A stretch of DNA of 64,000 nt from positions 62,001-126,000 of the forward strand of contig NZ_VFMR01000001.1 in the NCBI RefSeq assembly GCF_006715145.1, read 5' to 3'. This stretch comes from Microbacterium sp. SLBN-146. GTDB lineage: Bacteria > Actinomycetota > Actinomycetes > Actinomycetales > Microbacteriaceae. The translations under genes were made by a program, and so were the position numbers. Below are positions 1 through 15,000 of the stretch, in pieces. The notes beneath the pieces were generated by a model. It saw nothing but the letters and a program-made list of their open reading frames with translations, searched no databases and was not told the origin of the DNA. Position 1 is the stretch's first letter, and each line of letters begins with the position of its first letter.

Positions 1-3000
1 CGAATCCGATGCCGCCCGACGTCGACGTCGCGGTGTTCGTCGCGTTCGCCCGGACGGCCAGACCCGTGCCGCCGAACTGGTCGCCCGAGAAGTCGGCCGT
101 CGTCGCGGAGCCGATGAGCGCCGTCGGCACATCGAAGCTGCCGACGAAGATGCCGCCCGACGCGACGTCGGTCTGCGCCGTGACGGTGTTGACGGCACCG
201 GCGGTGACCTCGACGGCACCCGACGTGACGAGGAGCCCCGACCCGAACCGCGCTGTTACATCAGCCGTGGTCGTCAGTTCGGCCACGGCGAGCGACACAT
301 CGAGCGAGGCGATCGCGATGGAGACCCCGTCGAGGCGGGCGGAGACGTCCGCTGCTCCGGATGCCGCGACGACGACGCCCGTCGAAGCCGTCACGATGCC
401 GTCGTAGAACGCGCTGACGGCGGGGCGGATCGTCGCGGTCGAGAGGAGACGCCCACCCGCGATGAGCCCGCCGCCACCGCTGTCGACGTGAGATGCGGCG
501 CGGGTACCCGCGCGGCTCTCGGAACGGACGGCGACCTGACCCGTGGCCTGGAGCGTCACACCGGATCCGACCGACGCGGTCGTGTCTGCGGACTCCTCGA
601 TGATCGCCGTCGCCGTCGTGTCGCGGCCTTCGAGGACCGAGATCGAGAGGACCCGCACGGTCGCGTCGACGGTGTTCCGCGACGACGCCGACACTGTGAA
701 CGCTCCGGAGTCCGCCGCTCCCGCGACGAACGACGCACGCGTGGGAGCCGACACGAAGGCTTCGGGGGTCGTGCCCTTGATGCGGAAGAGCTGCACGCTG
801 ACGCTCCGGACGTCGGCGAGCGCTGCGTTCTGCGACCACGCCGTGACGGCCACAGGACCCGCTCCCGCGCGCACCTGCCCGGCGCCCGACGCCACTTCGG
901 CGACGACGGCGGCCGACGTCGTGACGACGGCGCGTGCTCCTCCTTCGCCGAGCGCGAGGAGTCCGATGTCGACGTAGCGCGCTCGCGCGGTCGACGTGTT
1001 CTCGCCGCGCGCATCGACCGTCAGTCCGTTGCCGACGAGCGTCGAGCGGAACTCCGCGCGCGTGCCGGCGGAAAGCGTCGCGGTCGGGACGTTCTCGCTG
1101 TAGCCGAAGCCAGCGACCGTCGCGGCATCCGTCGTCGCCGTCACGATGTTGCGGCTGTGCGCCCGCACCGTCGTCATCGCCGAAGACCACACGGGGGCGA
1201 TGATCGACGCCCGGACGCTCGCTTGGTCGGTGAGGAGCGCCGAGACGACCGAGACGGACACGGCGAAGCCCGAGATCCCGAGGGTCGTCGTGTCCGCTTC
1301 GACGGACGAGCGTCCCGTCGCACTGGCTTCGACTCCGCCCGCGGCACCGACCGTGCTGGAGATCTCGGCGATCGTGGCGCCGCGCAGGATGGCGGAGGTG
1401 ATCGCGGCACCGAAGCCGACGATGCCGCCGCTTCCGCCGAAGAAGCGCGCGCGGGCGACGTTGCCGTACGTGCCGTCGTCGATGATCGTCGAGCGGGCGG
1501 CGATCAGGCCGCGGCTCCCGACCCAGCCGGAGTCGATGAAGGCGTTGACGGCGGCCGATGCTGTGACCTCGGCCTTCGCCTCCGTGCCCGTCGCTCCGCC
1601 GAGGAACGAGATGTTCGCGAGGAAGACTTCGGCGAACGCCTGGTTCTGGCCCGTCGCCGCCACCGTGATGGAGCCGGAGTCTGCGACGTCGCCGCTCAGC
1701 CGCGCCTCGGTGAGTCCCGTGATGAGGGCGACGGAGCTCATGAGCGACGCCGTCACGGCGCTGAGGCCGCCACCGGGAGTGAAGGTGTCGACGCGGTTCC
1801 GCGAGTTCGCCGCGACGCCCACGGCACCGCCCGCCGAGATCCACGCGCCGTCGGCGACGAGGGCGATGGTCGTGCGCGAGACCGTCGCGTGGGCGAGGGT
1901 CAGTCCCAGGGTGAAAGCGCCGGTCTGGATGTTGAGCGTCTGCGCGTCGACGGTGTTGCGTCCATCGGCGAGGAGGGAGAAGGCACCGGCGACCCGGGCG
2001 ATGCCCGTGAACTCCGCCCGCGTGGTTCCCGAGATCTCACCCGTCGCCGCCGCGCCGTTGATCGAGGCGCCGACGCCGCCCGATACCGACTGCGCCGTGA
2101 CGGGAACGTCGATGACGGAGGTCGCCGAGACGCTCACGCCGCCGACCGGTGTCAGGGCGCCGAGGTCGGCGAGACCGATCCGCGCGCGTGTGTCACCCGT
2201 GACGTCGGCGACGGCGACGGATGCTCCCGCCGCGACCGCCGCGAGGGCGACGCCGATCGTTCGGGGTGCGACGCGGCGGTCCGTCTGCGCGGTCGCCGAG
2301 ACGACCCCGCCGGCCGTCGGGATCACGACGCCGTCGTCGATGTGCGACGTCTGCCTCGCGTCGGAATCGAGCACGATGACCTGGCCGGCGACGGCGAGGA
2401 GTCCGAGCTGCCCCGAGAAGGAGAGCGCCTCCGTGCGCTCACGATGCCCCGTCTGCACGGCGACATCGCCGCCCGCGAGGATGACCGTGCCGCCGGCGAT
2501 CCCCGCATCGACGTTCGAATCCAGGGTCGCGATGACGATGGAGGCGCCGAGGGCACCGACGCCGCCGGACGCCGAGCCGGCGAGACCGAAGTACGACTCG
2601 TCCGCGCGCGCCGTGACCCGCACGTCGTCGCCCGTCACGATCGTGACGTTCGCACCGATGCCACCCGACGTGCCGCCGGGGACGGGCGGGAGCGAGAACT
2701 CCTGCGAGACGAGGTCGGTTCCGGGGGCACGCGACGCGATCGAGGCGGACGCCTGCTGAAGGTACGGCGTGTAGCGCGATGTCGTGTTGTCGCTCGAGCC
2801 CGTCGTCGCGCCGTCGAGGATCCCCTGGTAGCCGTTCGCGCCGCCGCCGGACGCGTGACCACCGGCCTGCTGCTGCGGCGTCCCCTCGCCCTCGGAGGCG
2901 AGCGCGTCCTTGCTGCCGCTGCCGTCGTCGTAGGAGCCGGACGGCGAACCGCCCGCCGTCCACACCGTGACCGACGCGGATGCTCCCACGAAGCCGCCCG

Positions 3001-6000
3001 CGATGCTGACGGCGATCGTCTGCACCTTGCGGATCGTCAAGGCCTGCACGACGACATCGTCGCTCGCGAACACGGTCGCGTAGTCGCCGATGCTCGCGGC
3101 GGTCGTGATGTCGACGACGCCGATGTCGATGCCGCCCGAAACCCCGACGAAGCCGGCACCGAGACCGCCACCGATCGTGAAGGTGTCCGTGTGGTCGGTA
3201 GCGGTGACCGACACCGACTGCGCCGCGCCGGCGGGCCGATCGCCGTTGATGACCGTGCGCTCGGCCGACGTGCTGTCGATCCGCGCGATCGTCGTTCCGC
3301 GGAGGAGCGTGACGTTGACGGCGCCCGCGACACCGACGAAGCCCGCCCCGAGGGCGACCGCGAGGCCGAAGGCCTTCTGGCTCGACGACGCCCGCACCGC
3401 GAGACCCGACTGCGTCCCCTCGGGGAACCCGTTCGCGTTCACCGTGCCGGTTGGGATGCCGCTCAGGGCACCACCGCCGAGAGCCCGGGCATCGACGGTG
3501 TTGCCGGCACCGATGACGGCGCGAGTGTCCTTCGTGCCCGACACGACGCCCACGCCGATGCCGACGCCGACGAACCCGACGCCCACTCCGCCCGAGACGA
3601 TCGTGAGGTCGGTGTCGTCGATCGCCTGCACGAGGATGTTGTTCCCCGCGTCGAGGGTGACCCGCTCCCCCGTCCGCGCGTAGGTGTGGAGGTTCAGGAC
3701 GGCGACGACCACGGCGACCCCGACGCCGACGACACCGCCGCCGAGCGAGACGCCCGCCGCCGTGACGTTCGCGACGGCGTCGGCGACGATCCGGATGTCG
3801 CGCGCGGCGCGGACGATCGCACCCGTGTCGATCGTGGCATCCGTGTCGATGTCGACGATGTCGACGGCGGCGCTCGTCGCGATGCCCGCGATGCCGGCCG
3901 CGAGCGCACCCGACACCATGAGCTGGCGGAAGGCGGATCCGGCGGCGACGGCGACCGATTGCGCGGCGTTCGCTCCCGCCTCGTCGTTGACGCGAGCGAG
4001 CTTTCCGATGAGAGCGTCGGTGTCGACGCTCAGGACGTTCACGTTGCCGCTGACGCCGACTCCTGCCGTGCCGCCCGCCGCGGTCGCGCCGACCGCGAGG
4101 ATCTCGTCGCTGTTGTTGGCGATGACGGCGACGCCCCGGATGACGCCCGTGACAGGAGTCAGGATGCGGATGCCCGTGACCTGGGCGGGGTCTCCCGGTG
4201 CCGTCGTGCCCTGCAGCACGAAGCTGTGGGCCCGTCCGGTCGCGGCAGCCGCGTCGAGTGCGATCGGCGTCTGCGGACCGGAGCAGCCGTCGGCGCTCGG
4301 GTCGGCTTCGCACAGCGTGCGGGCGAGGCGGAACGAGTTCGGTCCGACGGGGATGACGTAGTAGGTCTCGCCGTCGACGAGCTGCCCGATGGGCGCTCCC
4401 CCGTTGGCGGTGTAGACGACGGCGTCGCCGAGGTCGAGATCGAGGTCGTACGGAAGCGTCACGACGTTGCCCGCCACGTCGAGCGACGGCGTGAAGTACG
4501 GGGCGTCGCGCTGCGGCATCGCGCCTTCGTCGGTGCCGAAGATGCGGTGCGACTGTCCCGGCCGCGCGGGGAGGGTCAGCGCGATGGGTGCGCCGACGGG
4601 GTTGCCTGCAGCGTCAAACGGCGAGGCGTAGAGGCGCACGCGCGTCGGCGAGACGACCTCCGCGTAGTAGGGCTGGCCCGCGACGAGGGTGCCGAGCGCC
4701 TGCCCGCCGCCCGGGTCGTACGACACCTGCTGGCCGTTCGTGAGACCGTGCGCGTAGCCGAGCTCGACCGTCGTGGCATCCACGAGCGCCGTCTGCGGGT
4801 TGAAGCGCGTGTCGATGAAGTGGACGTCGTAGCCGCCCGTCGTCGCGAGCATTCCCGCTCCGCCGCCTTGCGCGACGACGCGGGAGAGGTCGCCGATGAA
4901 CGCGCGCGTGACCTTCGTGACGATCGGCACGGCCGCTGCAGCGCCAACGCCCGCCGAGCCGCCGATCGCAACCGCGCCGGCGATGACGGTGAGGCTCAGC
5001 ACCTCGTTCGCCGTGACGCGCGTGCTTCCGCCCGCGAACACGTCGGCCCGCGACGACGGACACGTCGCGGCGCTGACCGTGCCGGCGCCGCAGATCTCGC
5101 CGACGAAGGCCATCGTCGTGATGGAGTAGACGGGCACGGCCGCATTGACGGCGACGCCGACCGTGCCGCCGATGGACGCACCCGCCGACACCGACACGAC
5201 CTCTTCGCTCGACAGCGCGTCGACTCCGACGTCTCCCGACACCGCGACGACCGCCTGGGGTGCGATCCAGGCGCGCGTGTTCTTCGTCAGCACCTGCACG
5301 TCGGCGCCGGCGCCGATACCCGCCGTGCCACCGAGCGCCGCCTGACCCGCGACGCCGCGAAGGGTCGTGTGGTCGGTCGCACTGATCATGGCCGAGGCCG
5401 ACCCACCGGGGGCGACGCCGTCGAGCGTGACGCCGCGGTCGAGGTGGGCGAGGGTCGTGTTGTCGTGGATGCCGACGGACGCCGACCCTGCGACGGCGGC
5501 CGTTCCGGCGCCCGCACCGCCGATCGCGAACATCCAGATCTCACCGGACTGGCTCGCGGCGAGCGTGAGGCCGACACCGCCGCGCGCCCACAGGGTCGTC
5601 GCGGGGGCGACCGAGGCGTCGACGATGCCCGTGCGGACGAAGACGACCGACGAGACACCGACGCCCGCCGTGCTCGCCGCGCCGACGGCACCCGCGAAGA
5701 GGGTCGCCTCGACGGGGTCGGCTGCGGTGATCGTCATCGAGCCGCGGGCGCGGACGGTCGTGGGGGTTTCGGCGCCACCCTCGATGGAGGCACGCGTGCC
5801 GGGAGCGCCCGAGCCCTTGTTGACGACGAGAACGACGAAGGAGCCCGCGATACCGGCATCCGATGCCGCAGCCCCACCGGCGGTGACCTGCGTGAAGGCC
5901 TCGCCGGCGGTCGCGACGAGCCAGACCGACCCGCCGAGGTCTGCCGTGACGCCACGCCCGATGTACGCCCGGACGTCCTTGTTGTGCACGCCGACGATGA

Positions 6001-9000
6001 GCGCGAAGCCGATGCCCGCCGTTCCCGTCGAGAGGCCGAGGGCCCCGGCGACATCGACGAACTCCGTCTGATCGGATGCCGTGAAGGCGAGGTCCTGTCC
6101 CGCCGTGGCCGGAATGCCCTGGTTGATCTGCGCGCCCTCGCCGACGCCCGCGTGCGTCACGCGGTCGGTGACGTTGACGATGACGGAGCCTCCGACCGCG
6201 ACGTCGCCGTTGCCGGCGGCGGCTCCGAGCGCCACACCCGTGAACGATCCGAGGCTGCCGAGGAGCGGGATCTCGGGTGCCGGGAGCGGAGCGAGGGATG
6301 CCGCGGCCCGGCCGATGATGGCGCCGCCGGCGTCGATGACGGTCGGGGTGGCGAAACTCGATTCGATGACGGCGCGGGTCGTCGATTCGACGAACTGCAC
6401 GACGATGCCGGCGCCCACGCCGTTGCCGTCGAGCGTGATGGCACCGGATGCTGCGATGGCCGACAGACCCATGGGGTTCGACGCGTCAAGCGAGATGCCG
6501 CCGACGACCGCGAAGGTGGAGCCCGTGCCGATGACGGCCTCGTTCGTGAGGAGCAGCACCTGGACAGCAGCGGAACCCGCGACCGACGTGTCGCTCGTGC
6601 CGCCCGAGGCCGCGATCGCCCACGCCTGGAAGTCGTTGCGGTCTCCCGTCGACAGCCCCGTGATCGCGACGCTTCCCGCCTGCACGTCGGCGCCCGCGCC
6701 GACGACTCCGCGGTTGTCGACCGTGACGACGTTGAGGGCGACGGCGGCGCCGACCTTCGTTCCGCCGTCGAGCTTCGCGCTGAGCCCCGTCGCCTGCGCG
6801 ACGGCATCCGTCTCGTTCGATGCCAGCACGGCGAAGACGCCGTCGACGTCGACGACGAGGTTCGGGGCGAGGGCGGCCTCCGAGGTGACGGTGACCCAGT
6901 TGACCGTCACGGCGGCGCCGATGCCGACACCGTCGCTCGACTGGCCCGACTGCGATCCCGCCTGACTGTTGCCCTGCGAGACGTTGTCGCTCGCCGACGG
7001 GAGCGTCGTCGAGGAGGCACTGGTGGCCGGGGTTCCCGAGAGCTGGTTCTGCGCCTGCTGGTCGGAGTTGCTCGCGCCGCCCGTGCTCGTCGGATCGGCA
7101 CCGCCCGCGCTGGCCTTCGCGATCGCGCTCGTGTGCACCTCGTTCGCGGCGATGAGCCACAGGGAACCGGCCGTGATGTCGCGCAGGACCGTCGCCCGCA
7201 CGTCGAGGGTCACGACGTTGATGACGACGATGGCACCGACCGCCGTGTCTCCCGCGGCCTCCGCGTCTCCCGAGACGGTGACCGATCCCTCGTGGGTGGC
7301 CCGCACGATGACGTCACCCGTTGCGACGAAGGGCCGCGGTCCGGGAGTGCCGATGCGTGCCCGCACGACGGGGAGGACGACGTTGATTCCGACGGCGGGG
7401 CTCACGGCCGTTCCGCCCGCCGAGCCCGCGGTCACTTCGTTGACGACCGTGTCGGCGTGATCCGCGCGGACGGTGACGTTCGCGCCGCCGGCGACATCCG
7501 CACCGTCCTCGATCTCGGCGCGCGTCATGTCGTCGGCGATGACGTTGACCGCGAGCGAGGCGCCGACACCCGTCGAGGAGCTCCCGCCCGTGGCATCCGC
7601 CGTCGCCTTCGCCGTGTCGGTGCGCCGGTTCTCGGCCGCGATCGTGACGTCGCCCGTGCCGAAGTCGACGACGGCCGACGAGGGGATCCAGGCCTCCGTG
7701 CTGTTCGTCACGATGTTGAGGGCGACGGCTCCCGCGACGCCGACATCCTTCGAGCCGGCGCCGGCGTTCGCGATCGCGGAGAAGTCGTGGGTCGAGTCGC
7801 CCGGGAGCGTCGTCATCGTCGCGGATGCCGCGAAGCCGTTGCCCGCGACGACGGCCCGCTCTCCGACCCACGCGCGGTTGACGACGAAGGCGAGGTTGAG
7901 GGCGACCGCGACGCCGACACCCGCGTCGTCCTGCGCGAGCGCCGTGCCCGAGGCTTCCGCCTTGCCGTCGACCTGGGCCGCCGTGAGGAGCCACACGTGC
8001 CCACCTGCCGTGATCTCCAGATCGTCGGGAAGGTACGCCGTGAAGCTCACGTCCGAGATCGTGAGGGCGACGGCACCGGCGACCGAGACGCCGCCGTCGC
8101 TCGTCGAGGCGGACGGGCTGTCGCTGTTCTGCACACCCGCGCCGCCCTGCGACGTGCTCGCCGAGTTCGCGTAGTCGCGCTGGCCCTGCACCTGACTGTC
8201 GACATTCCCCGACGGGGCATCCGCGCTGTCCTCACCGGGAGCTCCGCTGGCCGAGGCGCTCGCGGTCGACGCGTTGAGCGACGAGCCGGTCGCGGAGAGC
8301 GTCGTCCATCCGCCCGAGACGATGCTCCGGCGGGTAACCGCGAGAGTCTCGTCGAAGGCGAAGGTCAGAGCGATCGCGATGCCGATGGCGGCGTCGCCCG
8401 CGTCGGTCGCGACGGCACCCGCCGTCGTCGCGGCGGCCGTGTGCTGCATCGCGGAGAGCTGGACGTTGCCGGTCGCCTCGATCGGACCGGACACGAGCGA
8501 ACCGATGACGGCCGTCGTGCGGACGTTCGAGACCGTGATGCCGATCGCCGGGGTGACGGTGACGTCGCCGCCCTTCGCGCCCATCGACGCCTCCGTGACG
8601 GTCCGGCTCGTCGACGATGCAACGAGCACGATGTCGTCCGCACCCGTCAGCGAGACCTCGTCGTCGAGGCGGGCGTGCGTGTCGCTCGTGATGAGCGCAA
8701 GGGCGAAGGATGCTCCGACGCCCGCGTCACCGGTCGCGACGACGCCTTCGCCCGCCGCGAGAGCCTTGATCGTCGAGGCGAGTGCGCTTCCCGCCGCGAG
8801 CGTCGCGTCGCCGCCCGTCAGCACGACGGTTCCCGACACCGCCGCGAGAGTGTCGAACCAGACGAGGCCGAGGGCGACCGAACCCGCGACGGAGACCTTG
8901 CCGCCGCCCGCGCCCGACGACGCGACGGCGCCGATCGTCGAGGTGTCGTCCGAGCCGTCGATCGTCATCGTCGCGCTCACGGTGAGCGCTTCGGCGAGCA

Positions 9001-12000
9001 CGGTGAGTGTCGCCGGTACGACGGAGCGGTTCACGACGTCGACGTACGTGATCGCGACGCCGGCGCCGATCGCGGCGTCGCCGCCGCGCGCTGCCGAGCC
9101 GTCGGCCCCCGTCGCGGCATCCGTGTTCTGCGACGACGACAGCGTGACCCGGCCGCCGGCCGTGACTGTCTCGACCTGCGGCTCGACGATCGAGAGGGCG
9201 CGGACGGTCGCGATGACGATGCCGATCGCGGCGGCGACGGCAACGGGGCCCGCGCTCGTCTCGGCGTTGGGCGTCTCCGCGCTGCCGGACCCCTCGACGC
9301 CGTAGCCGCCTGCGACGGTGTCGGCGTAGTCGCGCTGACCGCCGACCTGCTGGTCGACCCCCGTGCCACCGGATCCGCCGTCGCTCTCGTTCTCGGGAGC
9401 CCCCGACGCGGATGCCGACGCCCGGGCGCTCGAGCGCGACCAGCTGAACGCCTGGAGCGTCACGTCGCCACCGGCGGTGACGACGCGCCCGAGGGACGCC
9501 GTGACGGTGTGGTTCGCGATCGTGAGGGCGAGGCCGATGCCGACGGCTGCGTCGCCACCCGCGATGGCCTCGGCGGCGGCCGTGTTCTCGGCGGCGGCGT
9601 GCTGCGTCGCGCGGACGACGACGTCGCCCGTCGCGGTGAGAGTACCTGTGCCGATCCGTGCCCGTGTCGTGACGTTCGAAAGCACGATCGCGATGGCGGG
9701 GGACACCGCGACGCCGCCGCCCTCGGCGCCCATGCGGGCCTCGGTCGTCGTCGCGTCACGCGCCTCCGCCGTGAGGGAGACATTCCGCGCGCCCGTGATC
9801 GAGACCTCGTCGTCGACGAGAGCCGTCGTCCGGTGGGTGTCGAGGGTGAGGGCGAACGAGACACCGATGCCGGCGTCTCCCGCACCCGTCGTCCCGCTGC
9901 CCGTCGGCAACGCCGTGACGGTGCCTGCGACAGCGCTCTGGGCGAGAAGCGTGACGTCTCCGCCCGTGAGGATCAGCGTGCCGTACACGGCCGCGGTCGT
10001 GTCGGTCGTGACGATCGCGATCGCGACGGACCCCGCGACGGAGACGTTGCCGCCCGCCGCTCCCGAAGAGGCCGCAGCGCCGAAGGTCGACGTCGTGTCG
10101 GTGCCGTCGGCCGTCACGGCCGCCGTGAGCGACACGTCGCGCGCACGGATCGTGAGGGTCACGGGGACGACGGCGCGGTTGACCGTCGTCGACAGGGTGA
10201 GGGCGACACCCGCACCGATCGTCGCGTCGCCGTCGCCCGCGGCGGAGCCGTCGCCACCCGAGCGCGCATCCGTGTTGACACTCGACTCGAGCGCGACGGT
10301 CCCCGCCGCGACGATGTCGGCGACGACGGGATCCACGACCGTCTCGGCGCGGACATCGGAGATGACGATGCCGACGGCGGCCGCGACGCTGACAGGACCG
10401 TCGCTCGTCTCGGCGCTCGGCGTCGCCTGCGAGCCGGAGTCCTCGCCGCCGTTCGCCGTCGAGACGGAGTCGGCGTGCGCACGCTCGCCGGCGGCGAGGT
10501 CGTCGACACCCGTACCGGATCCGCCACCGGGGTTCTCCGGATCGCCCGAGTCCTCGTTCTCGGGCGCACCCGCGGCGGACGCCGACGCGAGCGCACTCGA
10601 AACCGAGACGCTCGACGCTCCGAGGCGCACTCCCCCGCCCGCCGTGACGTTGCGGGCCAGTGTCGAGGTCGCGCCGTGGTTGGCGATCGTCAAGGCCAGG
10701 GCGACGCCGATCGCGGCATCCGCGGCATCCAGCACCGCCGACGAGGCGGTCGTGTCGGCCGAAGCCTTCTGCGTCGCGGTCGACACGAGGTCGCCCGTGA
10801 TCGAGAGCGTCCCGGTGCCGATGCGCGTGAAGGTCGTGACGTTGGACAGCGTCACGGCGACGGCGGGCGCGAGGGCAACGTCGCCGCCCTTGGCTCCCAT
10901 CCGGGCTTCGGTCACGGCGGCGTCGGTCGCGGTGGCGGAGAGCGTGACGCTGCGTCCGCCCGTGAGGCTCACGCCGTCGGCGATCTCGGCCGTCGTGCGG
11001 TCGGTCACGAGGTTCAGTGCGACGGAGGCGCCGATGCCCGCATCGCCCGTCGCCACGACGCCGTCGTCGAAGGGGAGAGCCTTGACGGTGCTCGCGACGC
11101 TGCTGACCGCCGTGAGCGTCGCGTCGCCGCCGAGAAGCGCGACCGTTCCGTCGATCCACGCGCGGGTCGTGTGGTTGACGACGGCGAGTGCGAAGGATCC
11201 CGCGACCGAGATCTTGCCGCCGCCGGCACCCGAGACCGACTGCGCGCTCATCGTCGCGGTCGTGTCGGCGCCGTCGGCGGTGACGGTCGCCGACAGCGCG
11301 AGGTTCTGCGCGGTCACCGTGAGCGTCGCCGGCACATCGGCCGTGTTCGTGACGTTCGCGAGGGTCAGAGCGACCGCTGCACCGATCGTCGCGTCGCCGT
11401 CACCCGCGGCAGAGCCGTCGGCGGCGGATGCGGCATCCGTGTTGGCGCTCGAGGCGAGTTTCACGGTCCCGCCCGCCGTGATGTTGGTGACCGCCGCATC
11501 GACGACGGTGCGTGCGCGGACGGTCGAGATCGTGATGGCGACGGCGGCGGCGACATTGACCGATCCGCTGCTCGACTCGGCGGTCGGCGCCGCCTGATCG
11601 CCGGAGTCCTCACCGCCGTTCGCTGTCGCGACGCCGTCGGCGTTGGCCCGCTCGCTGGCCGCGAGCTCGTTCACGCCGGTGCCGGCTCCCCCGCCCGGGT
11701 TGGCCGGGTCGCCGGAGTCCTCGTCGTTCTCGGGTGCCCCCGCAGCGGATGCCGCAGCGGTCGCCGACGAGACGGAGACGCTCGATGCGCGGAGCGTGAC
11801 GTCGACGCCGGCCGTGGCGTTTCGAGCGAGCGTCGAGGTGACGGTGTGGTTCGCGATCGTGAGGGCGAGGCTCACTCCGATCGCCGCGTCGGCGGCGTCG
11901 AGGACGGCGCTCGTCGCGCTCGTGGCCGCAGTCGCCTTCTGGGATGCCGTCATGGTCAGGCTTCCCGTGACGGTCAGGACCCCCGTGCCGATGCGCGTCT

Positions 12001-15000
12001 GCGTCGTCACGTTCGACAGCGTGATCGCAACGGCCGGAGCAAGCGCGACGTCGCCGCCCGCGGCACCCATCCGCGCTTCCGTGACGGCGTCGTCGCGCGC
12101 GGTCGCCGTGAGGGTGACATTGCGTGCCCCCGTGAGGGAGACGCCGTCGGCGACGTCGGCCGTCGTGCGGTCCGTGATGAGGTTGAGGGCCACCGACGCG
12201 CCGAACCCGAAGTCCCCGGCATCCGTCACACCCGCACCGGCAGGAAGCGCCTTCACAGTGGTCGACACGGCGCTCGTCGCCGTCAGGGTCGCGTCGCCAC
12301 CGGACAGCTGCACCGTCCCGTCGACACCCGCACGCGTCGTGTGGTTCACGACCGCGAGCGCGAACGACCCCGCGACCGAAATGTCACCGCCCCCGGCGCC
12401 CGCGACCGACTGCGCCCCGAACGTCGACGTCTCATCCGCACCATCCGATGTGACCGTCGCAGAGACGACCAGGTTCTGTCCCCGCACCGTGAGGGTCGAC
12501 GGGACCGTCGTCCGGTTGACGACATCGGCGAGGGTGATCGCGACGGCGGCGCCGATCGTGGCATCCGCTCCCTGCGACGCCGAACCATCAGCCGACGTGG
12601 ACGCGTCGGTGTTCGCCGAGCTCGCGAGCGTCACGGTGCCGCCCGCCGTGATCGTCGCGACGCCGGGATCGACGATCGCCTGACTCCGGACTGTCGCGAG
12701 CGTGATCGCGACGGCGGCCGCGACGTTGACCTCGCCCTGCGACGACTCCGGCCGCGGCGTCGTCGCCGTTCCCGCGCCGGCGCCGCCGTTGGCGGTCGAC
12801 GTCGCGTCGGCGTGGGCTCGCTCGCTCTCCGCAGCATCCACGACGCCCGATCCGGAGCCGCCTCCACCGCCGCCGTTCTGCGGTGCGCCCGCCGCGGAGG
12901 CGGCGGCGGTCGAGGACGAGACCGAGATGCTCGACGCGCGGAGCGCGATGTCGACGCCGGCCGTCGTGACACGCGCGAGGGTCGAGGTGACGGTGTGGTT
13001 CGCGATCGTGAGCGCGAGGCTCACCCCGACGCCCGCATCGGCGGCGCCCTCGGTCGACGACGATGCCGTCGTGGCGGCGGTCGCTTTCTGGGATGCCGTC
13101 ATGCCGAGGCTTCCCGTGAGGCTCAGGACTCCCGTGCCGATCCGCGTCAGGGTCGTGACGTTCGAGAGCGTGATCGCGACCGCGGGCGACAGTGCGACGT
13201 CGCCGCCGGCGGCGCCCATTCGTGCTTCCGTGACCGCGTCGTCGCGCGCCGTCGCCGTGAGGGTGACGTTGCGCGCGCCCGTGAGCGAGACGCCATCGGC
13301 GACGTCGGCCGTCGTGCGGTCGGTGATGAGGTTGAGGGCCACCGACGCGCCGAACCCGAAGTCCCCGGCATCCGTCACACCCGCACCGGCAGGAAGCGCC
13401 TTCACAGTGCTCGACACGGCGCTCGTCGCCGTCAGGGTCGCGTCGCCACCGGACAGCTGCACCGTCCCGTCGACACCCGCACGCGTCGTGTGGTTCACGA
13501 CCGCGAGCGCGAACGACCCCGCGACCGAAACGTCACCGCCCCCGGCGCCCGCGACCGACTGCGCCCCGAACGTCGACGTCTCATCCGCACCATCCGGCGT
13601 CACCGTCGCCGACACGACCAGGTTCTGCCCGCGGACCGTCACGGTCGCGGGAACCCACGCGCGATTCACGACGTTCGCGAGCGTGATCGCGACGGCGGCG
13701 CCGATCGTGGCATCCGCCCCCTGCGACGCCGACCCGTCGGCCGACGTGGACGCGTCCGTGTTCGCGGAGCTCGCAAACGTCACAGTGCCGCCCGCTGTCA
13801 CGAGAAGACCCGCCGCCACGATGGTCTCGGCCGTGACGGTCGCGAGCGTCACAGCCACGGCAGCCGCGGCGTTGACGCCGCCCGCCGAGGACTCGGCCGC
13901 CGGTGCCGAGCCTCCCGCGGCACCCGCTCCACCGTTCGCCGTCGACGTCGACGACGCGTGCGTGCGCTCCGCGTCGACGGCTTCGTCGACGCCCGTACCG
14001 CCCGACCCGCCGCCGCCGGTGTTCTCGGGGGCGCCCGCGGCGGACGCCGACGCCGTCGACGAGGATGCCGAGACGCTGCTCGCATTGAGGGTGACGTCCA
14101 CGCCCGCCGCGACATCGCGAGCGAGGCGGGCGTGGACGCTGTGACCCGCGATCGTCAGCCCGAGCCCCACACCGATACCCGCGTCGCCGGCCCCCAGGAC
14201 GGCGGCCGAGGCCAGAGTGGTTGCTCGCGCCTTCTGCGTCGCCGTCGCGGTGAGCGAGCCGGTCAACGACAGCGGGCCGCCCGACCCCAGTCGGACGGTG
14301 GTGTCCACGGTGGAGAGCGTCACGGCGACGGCCGGCGAGAGTGCCACGTCGCCGCCTTCCGCTCCCATCCGTGCTTCCGTCGTGGCCGTGCTCTCCGCGG
14401 TCGCGGCGAGCACGAGATGACGCGCACCCGCGACGACGGCGCCGTCGGAAACCGAGGCGGTCGTGCGGTCGGTCACGAGGTTGAGGGCGACGGATGCTCC
14501 GAAGCCGAAGTCGCCCGCGTCGGTCACGCCCGCCCCCGCGGGAAGTGCCGCGACGGTCGAGTCCGTCGCGCTCGTCGCGCTGACGGTCGCGTCTCCGCCC
14601 GAGAGCGTCAGCATCCCGTCGAGGGAGGCGAGCGTCGTCGGCGTCACGACGGCGAGCGCGAACGATCCGGCGACCGAGACGCTGCCGCCTCCCGCACCCG
14701 CGACCGATCGGGCGCCGAACGACGAGGTCGTGTTGCCCCCCGCGTCCTGCACCCCCGCAGCAATGGAGGCCGACTGCGCCGCGATCGTGGCACCCGCCGG
14801 GACGACCGCGCGGTTGACGACGTCGGCGAGGGTGATCGCGACGGCGGCGCCGATCGTGGCATCCGCCCCCTGCGAAGCCGAACCGTCGGCGGCGGACGCG
14901 GCGTCGACGTTCACGAGACTGTCGAGGGCGACTCGGCCCGTGCTCGTGACGGTGATCCCGCTTACGACCCGCGCCTCCGCCCGTGCCGTCGAGAGTGTGA

